Source: Clostridiales bacterium DTU092 (GTDB taxonomy: Bacteria > Bacillota > Clostridia > Caldicoprobacterales > Caldicoprobacteraceae). Taken from it: a DNA stretch of 11,215 nt. The stretch covers positions 1 through 11,215 of the forward strand of contig LFTM01000218.1 in assembly GCA_001513505.1 (NCBI GenBank), written 5' to 3'. The notes under the pieces were generated by a model. The model was not told the origin of the DNA. It searched no databases and worked only from the letters and a program-made list of their open reading frames with translations. The first letter of the stretch is position 1, and each line of letters opens with the position of its first letter. Position numbers and translations under genes: made by a program. Below, one piece after another: positions 6,701-11,215 of this stretch.

Positions 6701-8860
6701 TTATACCAACCCAAAGATTCTGGCCCCCTGTGCAACTATAAAACAGATGAGGATACCGGTAACAGTGGGGACTATAAACGATATCAGCGTCCATTTCCAA
6801 CTCCCGGTCTCTTTCCTTATGGTCAGCAGAGTGGTACCACAGGGAAAATGGTTGAGGGAAAACAGCATGGTACACAGTGCTGTAAGCCATGTCCATCCGT
6901 GCCCTTTCAATACCTGATGCAGTGCATCCATACTGTCAAGATCAAGCAGAGCTCCGCCGGACATATAGCTCATAATCACAACCGGAATGACTATCTCATT
7001 GGCCGGCAAACCCAGTAAAAAAGCCAGCAATATGTAACCGTCCAGTCCTATAACACGGGCAAAGGGATCGATAAATCCGGCGCAATGGTTTAACAGAGTA
7101 TTGCCGTATACGCTTACGTTCGCCATAAGCCATATAACCAGTCCTGCCGGTGCCGCTACCATCACAGCCCGGGCCAGAACAAACAGAGTACGGTCCAGAA
7201 TGGAACGTATGAGAACCCTCCCTATTTGAGGGATTCTGTAGGGAGGAAGCTCCAGAGAAAAAGACGAAGGCAGTCCTTTTAAGACCGTGCATGACAATAT
7301 TCTGGATACTACAAGGGTGATTACAACTGAAAGGGTTATAAGACCCAGGACCATAACGGCCGCTAAAACAGGCCGCATGCCACCTGCACCCCCGGCAATA
7401 AATACGGTGGACAAAGTAATCAAAACAGGAAAACGTCCGTTACACGGTATATAGTTGTTGGTGATTATCCCAATCAGTCTCTCCCGCGGGGAATCAATTA
7501 TTCTGCAGGCAGTAACACCAGCCGCATTACATCCCAGACCCATACACATTGTCAAAGCCTGCTTTCCATGGGCGTGTGCCTTTTTAAAAAAGTAATCCAG
7601 ATTAAATGCTACCCTGGGCAGATACCCCAGATCCTCCAGAAGTGTAAATAAGGGGAAAAATATAGCCATAGGTGGAAGCATAACCGATACCACCCATGCA
7701 AGTGTACGATAAACACCCTCCACCAGCATACCAAGCAGCCAATTAGGTGCTCCTGCAAGGGTAAACAGATGAGTCAGCTGATTCTCCAGCCAGAAAAATG
7801 CGTCCGCCAGTATTTGGGAGGGGTAATTGGCTCCCGCAATACTGATCCACAGTGCCACACCCAGGAGAAGCAGCATGGCCGGAATGCCAAACAGCCTGGA
7901 TGTCAGCACATCATCTATCTTTCGATCAATCCGTTTTCTCCAGTCCCCATCATAACGTAATACTTCCCGGCTTATTTCTTCAGCCATACCAACAATGGTG
8001 GAAACGATCCTGTCCCGCAGATCATCCCTGTAAATTTGCTGCTGCTGAAGTTTTTCCCGGGCTTGTTCTACCTTATACCTTACTTCCTCTGCATCCAATA
8101 AATCAACTCCGGCATATTCATGTAACGCCACTATGAAGCTGTCGTCTCCTTCCAGAATACGTAAAGCCAGCCACCGACTATTTATCTGGTTGCCAGTTGC
8201 TTTTTTAATGTACGGTTCAATCATGGAAACAGCTGCTTCGATTGCAGCATCATACCGGATCCTTATGGGCTTTGGTATAAACCTGCCCGATACCAAATCA
8301 TCTATTGCATCTTTTAACTCAGCCAGCCCCTGACCGTTTGAAGCGCTGGTTCCCACCACCGGAACACCCAGTATCCGGGAAAGTTTTTCAAGCCGGATAT
8401 CGATATGATTTCTCTTTGCTTCATCCATCAAATTTACGCACACGACAGCCTGCCTGGTCATTTCCAGAACCTGAAGCACCAGGTTTAAATTCCTTTCCAG
8501 ACACGTAGCATCGGTGATAATAACGGCTGCCCTTGGATCACCAAAGCAGATAAAATCCCTGGCAACCTCCTCTTCCGGTGAGTTTGCCAGCAAAGAATAG
8601 CTCCCGGGCAGATCTACCAGAAAAAAGTTTTTTCCGCTATGTACGAATCTGCCAAAAGCAGTGGTAACTGTCTTACCCGGCCAGTTGCCGGTGTGCTGTT
8701 TTAACCCTGTCAGACTGTTAAATACCGTGCTCTTGCCGGTATTCGGGTTTCCCACCAGGGCTATGACGATATCATCGGTTGGATCCATCTGCGTTTGAAA
8801 TATCCGGCCTGCCAGACCGGAACCTGTTAAATTACCGGGAGAAATCATGTGCTCCATCAC
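6701..8860 (-). CDS. feoB: Ferrous iron transporter FeoB
   Basis: A 719-aa inner-membrane Fe2+ importer with an N-terminal G protein domain. The nucleotide motifs are GNPNTGKST (37-45, G1), a GNWPGKT segment (58-64) holding the G2 threonine, DLPGSY (83-88, G3), NLMD (143-146, G4) and TSASNGQG (171-178, G5). A helical spacer (about 180-320) follows, then the membrane domain from about 323. Two Gate-type segments carry the conserved cysteines: GLGCNAAG (441-448) with IPCNGRFP (471-478), and HFPCGTTLLTIRKETGSW (671-688) near the C-terminus. The GTG start (8860) is followed at once by ATG (8857). Either could be used, and ATG 8848 is also possible. Only two bases separate it from feoA, and no strong separate binding site is seen, so translational coupling is likely. 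No feoC-like gene follows. Confidence 0.95.
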   Translation of the reverse strand: MMEHMISPGNLTGSGLAGRIFQTQMDPTDDIVIALVGNPNTGKSTVFNSLTGLKQHTGNWPGKTVTTAFGRFVHSGKNFFLVDLPGSYSLLANSPEEEVARDFICFGDPRAAVIITDATCLERNLNLVLQVLEMTRQAVVCVNLMDEAKRNHIDIRLEKLSRILGVPVVGTSASNGQGLAELKDAIDDLVSGRFIPKPIRIRYDAAIEAAVSMIEPYIKKATGNQINSRWLALRILEGDDSFIVALHEYAGVDLLDAEEVRYKVEQAREKLQQQQIYRDDLRDRIVSTIVGMAEEISREVLRYDGDWRKRIDRKIDDVLTSRLFGIPAMLLLLGVALWISIAGANYPSQILADAFFWLENQLTHLFTLAGAPNWLLGMLVEGVYRTLAWVVSVMLPPMAIFFPLFTLLEDLGYLPRVAFNLDYFFKKAHAHGKQALTMCMGLGCNAAGVTACRIIDSPRERLIGIITNNYIPCNGRFPVLITLSTVFIAGGAGGMRPVLAAVMVLGLITLSVVITLVVSRILSCTVLKGLPSSFSLELPPYRIPQIGRVLIRSILDRTLFVLARAVMVAAPAGLVIWLMANVSVYGNTLLNHCAGFIDPFARVIGLDGYILLAFLLGLPANEIVIPVVIMSYMSGGALLDLDSMDALHQVLKGHGWTWLTALCTMLFSLNHFPCGTTLLTIRKETGSWKWTLISFIVPTVTGILICFIVAQGARIFGLV

Positions 8861-8862
8861 CG

Positions 8863-9114
8863 CTACCGCAGCTCTCCCGTTGTTTCAACCAGTATATTGG
8901 ATGCTTCCTCAGATCGAAGTGCGATAATGGCACCTCTTATATAGTATGCAGTAGGATCGCCCGATGGACTCCTTAACACAGCTTCAACCTCGGTTCCCGC
9001 AACAAGCCCCAGATCAAGCATTCTTCTCCTTGTATTCCCTTTTGCCTTTATTTGCTTAACCCTCGCAGCACAGCCAATAGGCAAAAGGTTTAAAGGAATT
9101 GATAACCGGTGCAT
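8863..9114 (-). CDS. feoA: FeoA, SH3-fold partner of FeoB
   Basis: An 83-aa cytoplasmic protein of the FeoA family, a small SH3-like domain needed for FeoB-dependent ferrous iron uptake and thought to act on the FeoB G domain. Diagnostic segments are RRRMLDLGLVAGTEVEAV (about 29-46), the SGDPTAYYIRG stretch (51-61) and ALRSEEASNI (65-74). The start ATG (9114) is preceded by a G-rich binding site, AGGGGGG (9126-9120), five bases upstream. It is the first gene of the feoAB pair. The 143 bp between the preceding terminator and the ATG should hold the feo promoter. I found no convincing Fur, DtxR or MntR box there and no consensus promoter. Confidence 0.94.
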   Translation of the reverse strand: MHRLSIPLNLLPIGCAARVKQIKAKGNTRRRMLDLGLVAGTEVEAVLRSPSGDPTAYYIRGAIIALRSEEASNILVETTGELR

Positions 9115-9251
9115 ATATTACCCCCCTAAATTGCCGTAATCAATTCTATGTACCATAATTCAGCCCGGAAAATATGCTTCTCAGGGTCAATATATGCACA
9201 AAAGCTATCATCCGTGCTTGAGTAAGTGATACACCGGTTTTCATTTTAAAC

Positions 9252-9291
9252 AAAAATAGCACAGCCTGCCTGTGACACGGCAGACCGTGCT
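9252..9291 (-). terminator. Rho-independent terminator of the aldo-keto reductase gene
   Basis: AGCAC (9258-9262) pairs with GTGCT (9287-9291), and CTGCC (9266-9270) pairs with GGCAG (9279-9283), with a 3-nt by 3-nt internal loop. On the minus strand the stem is followed by A then TTTTTG (9257-9251), a U tract. It separates the reductase from feoAB, so feoAB needs its own promoter. Confidence 0.8.
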
Positions 9292-9348
9292 TTATCCAAC
9301 TTCGGGTATTATAAGCCCATTATGCTGTATTATTAGTCTCGCTGTATA

Positions 9349-10344
9349 TCAGGAATTGAGAATCTTTTCAATCTCGTCAATTTCCTCTTTTGACAGTTCG
9401 GGGTTATCCAAAGCGCGTACATTTTCTATAATCTGCTCGGGTCTGCTTGCTCCAATGAGAGCAGATGTAACCTTACCTTCCCTCAGCACCCAGATCAGCG
9501 CCAGCTGTGCCAGGGATTGTCCGCGTCTTTCAGCGATTTCATTCAGAGCCTTAATTTGGGATAATCTCTTTTCTGTCAGATCCTTCCGGCTCAAAAATCC
9601 CGTTTCCTTTCCTATTCGCGAATCCTCAGGTATACCCTTGAGATATCTTGTGGTTAGCAACCCCTGGGCTAACGGGCTGTATACAATTATACCTATACCT
9701 ATTTCATTGGCATAATCCCTGAGCCCGTCACTTTCAATCCATCTGTTAAACATTGAATAGGAAGGCTGATGGATGACAAACGGGGTTTTCAGTTCCTTCA
9801 GTATATTATAAGCCCGTTCTGTCTGCTCTTTTGTGTAATTTGAAATTCCCACATACAATGCTTTACCCTGCCTTACCGCTGAATCCAGAGCATACATGGT
9901 CTCCTCCAACGGTGTATCGGGATCCGGACGGTGAGAATAGAATATATCCACATACTCCAGACCCATCCGTTTTAAGCTTTGATCCAGGCTGGCAAGCAGA
10001 TATTTACGGGAACCCCATTCTCCGTATGGACCCGGCCACATCCTGTAACCCGCCTTGGTAGAAATAATCATCTCATCCCGGTACCGTTTTAAATCCTGCT
10101 TCAGGATTTTTCCGAAATTTTCCTCGGCACTTCCCGGAGGCGGTCCATAATTGTTCGCCAGGTCAAAATGAGTAATACCCAAATCAAAAGCAGTAAATGT
10201 CATCCGGCGCATGTTGTCAAAATTGTCCTTATATCCGAAATTGTGCCAGTATCCCAATGATATGGCAGGTAACATCAGACCACTGTTACCGCAGCGATTA
10301 TACTTCATGTTGAAATACCTGTTGCCGTCGGGTACATATACCAT
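9349..10344 (-). CDS. gpr: YghZ-type aldo-keto reductase (L-glyceraldehyde 3-phosphate reductase-like)
   Basis: A 331-aa NADPH-dependent aldo-keto reductase, very similar along its length to E. coli YghZ (Gpr), which reduces L-glyceraldehyde 3-phosphate and methylglyoxal. Shared stretches, recalled from the E. coli protein, include HFDLANNYGPPPGSAEENFG (59-78), STKAGY.MWPGPYG and LIHQPSY-like segments. The catalytic tetrad of the superfamily is present: Asp61, Tyr66, Lys97 and His138. The C-terminal ALIGASRPEQIIENV (about 299-313) forms the cofactor-binding end. It is about 15 residues shorter than the E. coli protein at the C-terminus. The ATG has GGAGG (10357-10353) eight bases upstream. 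It lies 166 bp downstream of the rubredoxin gene and ends at a terminator. Detoxification of reactive carbonyls is the likely job. The true substrate here is inferred from similarity. Confidence 0.9.
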   Translation of the reverse strand: MVYVPDGNRYFNMKYNRCGNSGLMLPAISLGYWHNFGYKDNFDNMRRMTFTAFDLGITHFDLANNYGPPPGSAEENFGKILKQDLKRYRDEMIISTKAGYRMWPGPYGEWGSRKYLLASLDQSLKRMGLEYVDIFYSHRPDPDTPLEETMYALDSAVRQGKALYVGISNYTKEQTERAYNILKELKTPFVIHQPSYSMFNRWIESDGLRDYANEIGIGIIVYSPLAQGLLTTRYLKGIPEDSRIGKETGFLSRKDLTEKRLSQIKALNEIAERRGQSLAQLALIWVLREGKVTSALIGASRPEQIIENVRALDNPELSKEEIDEIEKILNS

Positions 10345-10472
10345 AGCCTATACCTCCAGTTTATTTATATTTTTCTTAAATTTACTCCCAATCTTGTTTT
10401 ATCTTCTTTGATTTGAACTCATGCGGCTGTCGTTACCCGGTATAAATTACCCGTTCCATATTTAGAGTTATA

Positions 10473-10490
10473 GCCGGTTTAAACACCGGC
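10473..10490. other. Short hairpin between rubredoxin and reductase genes
   Basis: GCCGGT (10473-10478) is the exact inverse of ACCGGC (10485-10490), around a 6-nt AT loop, starting 21 bp after the rubredoxin stop. No T tract follows on the minus strand, so it is a weak or factor-assisted terminator or an mRNA-stabilising stem rather than a standard terminator. Confidence 0.4.
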
Positions 10491-10510
10491 CATACCCAAA
10501 TCGACCTACA

Positions 10511-10675
10511 TTATTCATCCAACGGTTCAAACAGGTCCTTATCCACTCCGCATTCCGGGCATACCCAATCATCCGGTAAATCCTCAAAAGCTGTTCCCGG
10601 CTCGATGCCACCGTCGGGATCACCTACCTCGGGGTCATATATGTAACCGCATACTGTACATAAATACTTAACTAT
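10511..10675 (-). CDS. Rubredoxin, apparently using an ATA start codon
   Basis: A 54-aa rubredoxin, a one-iron electron carrier of anaerobes that serves oxygen and peroxide reductases and other redox partners in the cytoplasm. The iron ligands are the two CxxC pairs Cys6-Cys9 (CTVCGY) and Cys39-Cys42 (CPECG). The typical DPDGGI.PGTAFEDLPDDW core lies between them. The length is normal. The start is unusual. Aligning with known rubredoxins puts Met1 at codon 10675-10673, which reads ATA. It is correctly spaced (7 bases) after a perfect AGGAGG (10688-10683). No ATG, GTG or TTG exists in this frame between the binding site and VKYLC, or for at least 15 codons upstream. ATC (10678-10676) just before is the only other near-start. 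A real ATA start or a single-base error or mutation of ATG are the options. Confidence 0.93.
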   Translation of the reverse strand: MVKYLCTVCGYIYDPEVGDPDGGIEPGTAFEDLPDDWVCPECGVDKDLFEPLDE

Positions 10676-10875
10676 GATAGCTCCTCCTTTCTTATCTTCA
10701 ATTATGCTATGGTTAGCTGAAAATTTGAATGAGACAGAGTCGCTAAATACATAAATCTTTAATATAATTATTAACCCTTATTATATTCTATAAAACCAGA
10801 ATTATCATTATTATATATAAATTTTATTTTGTTTTTTCTGTTAAATTGATATGGTTATGCAAAGAATTCAAACAC

Positions 10876-10912
10876 AAAAAATAAAAATCCCAAGAGATTT
10901 ATACTCTTGGGA
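10876..10912 (-). terminator. Strong terminator downstream of the tRNA-Thr 3' end
   Basis: TCCCAAGAG (10888-10896) is the perfect inverse of CTCTTGGGA (10904-10912), with a 7-nt loop. On the minus strand the stem is followed by TTTTTATTTTTTG (10887-10875 region). It begins four bases past the tRNA CCA end and fits as the native terminator of the tRNA transcript. Confidence 0.9.
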
Positions 10913-10916
10913 ATAC

Positions 10917-10961
10917 TGGAGCTGGCGATGGGACTCGAACCCGCAACCTGCTGATTACAAG
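10917..10961 (-). tRNA. 3' fragment of tRNA-Thr(TGT), probable integration (att) site
   Basis: Read on the minus strand, these 45 nt are the 3' part of a tRNA: anticodon loop CTTGTAA with anticodon TGT (10959-10957, Thr), the 3' anticodon strand TCAGC, variable loop, T arm with GGTTCGAGTCC, the 3' acceptor strand CGCCAGC, a U discriminator and encoded CCA (10919-10917). The 5' half is missing. The bases before the loop (CCCAA) do not pair with TCAGC, and no D arm or 5' acceptor strand is found anywhere to the right. The T stem also has a C-A mismatch. It is therefore a remnant, not a working tRNA. A break at the edge of the anticodon loop with an intact 3' end is the classic product of a tyrosine-recombinase element integrating into a tRNA gene. 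Confidence 0.8.
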
Positions 10962-11108
10962 TTGGGTTCTGTATTTGTTAGCGGTTAATGCTAAATGATA
11001 CAGAGCCCTATTTTATTGGCTTTTCAAGCATTTGGATTATAAACAATACCGGGTTTTCACATCATTTTTTGTTTGCTACGTTAGCAAAATGTTTGCAAGC
11101 GGAGACAT

Positions 11109-11129
11109 AAAAAGAGCGGCTAACCGCTC
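11109..11129 (-). terminator. Second terminator-like hairpin near the att junction
   Basis: GAGCGG (11114-11119) and CCGCTC (11124-11129) form a perfect stem with a CTAA loop. On the minus strand TTTTT (11113-11109) follows. It lies downstream of the stronger terminator at 11141-11173 and may act as a backup. Confidence 0.7.
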
Positions 11130-11140
11130 GGGTGGGCCAC

Positions 11141-11173
11141 AAAAACAAAAAAAGAGGGGCATCACTGCCCCTC
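11141..11173 (-). terminator. Strong terminator overlapping the stop of the edge gene
   Basis: GAGGGGCA (11154-11161) is the perfect inverse of TGCCCCTC (11166-11173), with a TCAC loop. On the minus strand a long T tract (TTTTTTTGTTTTT, 11153-11141) follows. The stop codon of the gene entering from the right edge lies in the loop. Confidence 0.92.
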
Positions 11174-11215
11174 GGTCTTTTCTCCATTTTCATTTTTTAC
11201 CCTTGCTACATCCAC
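11162..11215 (-). CDS. C-terminal end of a gene from the right, possibly an integrase
   Basis: The only minus-strand frame that stays open from the window edge encodes 17 residues, VDVARVKNENGEKTEGQ, and then TGA (11164-11162). The stop sits inside a strong terminator, as expected at a true gene end. The other two frames stop within 24 bases. The tail is hydrophilic and does not identify a family. A tyrosine recombinase is suggested only by position, about 200 bp from the tRNA junction and reading toward it. Confidence 0.5.
   Translation of the reverse strand: MDVARVKNENGEKTEGQ

Larger units (their letters stand above)
10962..11215. mobile_element. Probable end of an integrated element abutting the tRNA-Thr fragment
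   Basis: DNA to the right of the tRNA break is unrelated to a tRNA and rich in inverted repeats. GGGTTCTGTAT (10964-10974) pairs with 10998-11008 (one mismatch), enclosing TTAGC (10978-10982) with GCTAA (10990-10994). TTTGCTA (11072-11078) is the exact inverse of TAGCAAA (11082-11088). Such repeats next to an att core suit integrase or excisionase binding. Two terminators and the end of a minus-strand gene follow, pointing at the junction as integrase genes usually do. The element's type and length cannot be judged because it leaves the window. Confidence 0.5.

Noticed and set aside
9120..9250. Fur, DtxR or MntR operator before feoA
   Set aside because: I looked for GATAATGATAATCATTATC-like or other iron-regulator dyads on both strands and found none good enough to report.
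10364..10391. TTGGGA-16-TATAAA promoter for the aldo-keto reductase gene
   Set aside because: The hexamers are acceptable, but transcription would begin at about the ribosome binding site, leaving too short a leader. The true promoter is probably further upstream or at rubredoxin.
10917..11215. Group I intron interrupting a tRNA-Thr anticodon loop
   Set aside because: Bacterial tRNA introns do insert in anticodon loops, but no 5' tRNA half is present in the window. The interrupting DNA contains two strong terminators and a gene end, which suit an integrated element better.
1..11215. CRISPR array, rRNA genes or known riboswitch
   Set aside because: No regularly spaced direct repeats, no rRNA signatures and no recognisable riboswitch core were seen on either strand.

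Overview
The window looks like chromosomal DNA from a low-to-mid GC, anaerobic member of the Clostridia. The reasons are AT-rich intergenic regions, strong GGAGG-type ribosome binding sites, a clostridial rubredoxin, a clostridial-type M18 aminopeptidase and FeoAB. The species cannot be fixed from sequence alone. Most genes are on the minus strand. Only a MATE transporter and a small HPr-like gene run on the plus strand.

Layout from left to right. (1) The start of a membrane-anchored protein, cut by the window edge (1-99, minus), lies behind a soluble GAF-histidine kinase (152-1444, minus). (2) A long non-coding stretch (1445-2013) contains a compact 172-bp foldback element (1682-1853) with perfect 16-bp terminal inverted repeats and a partly paired interior. 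A consensus sigma-A promoter follows and drives a MATE efflux gene (2014-3432, plus). (3) A 78-codon HPr-like gene (3526-3762, plus) keeps the regulatory serine region but has no active-site histidine. It ends in a large bidirectional terminator shared with the convergent M18 aminopeptidase gene (3959-5383, minus). (4) A 359-aa protein of unknown function (5543-6622, minus) lies downstream of the ferrous-iron uptake pair feoA-feoB (8863-9114 and 6701-8860, minus). (5) A YghZ-type aldo-keto reductase (9349-10344, minus) has its own terminator. (6) A rubredoxin gene (10511-10675, minus) appears to start at a non-canonical ATA codon. (7) At the right edge, the 3' 45 nt of a tRNA-Thr(TGT) with its terminator is joined abruptly to unrelated DNA. 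That DNA holds inverted repeats, two minus-strand terminators and the last 17 codons of a gene pointing toward the junction. I read this as one end (att site) of an integrated element lying mostly to the right.

The genes from feoA to rubredoxin give this part an iron/redox flavour: Fe2+ import, an iron-sulfur-type electron carrier and an NADPH-dependent carbonyl reductase. They appear to be separate transcription units, so a shared pathway is only suggested. No CRISPR array, rRNA, complete tRNA or complete insertion sequence was seen. The items most worth following up are the foldback element, the ATA-start rubredoxin, the tRNA-Thr junction and the histidine-less HPr paralogue.
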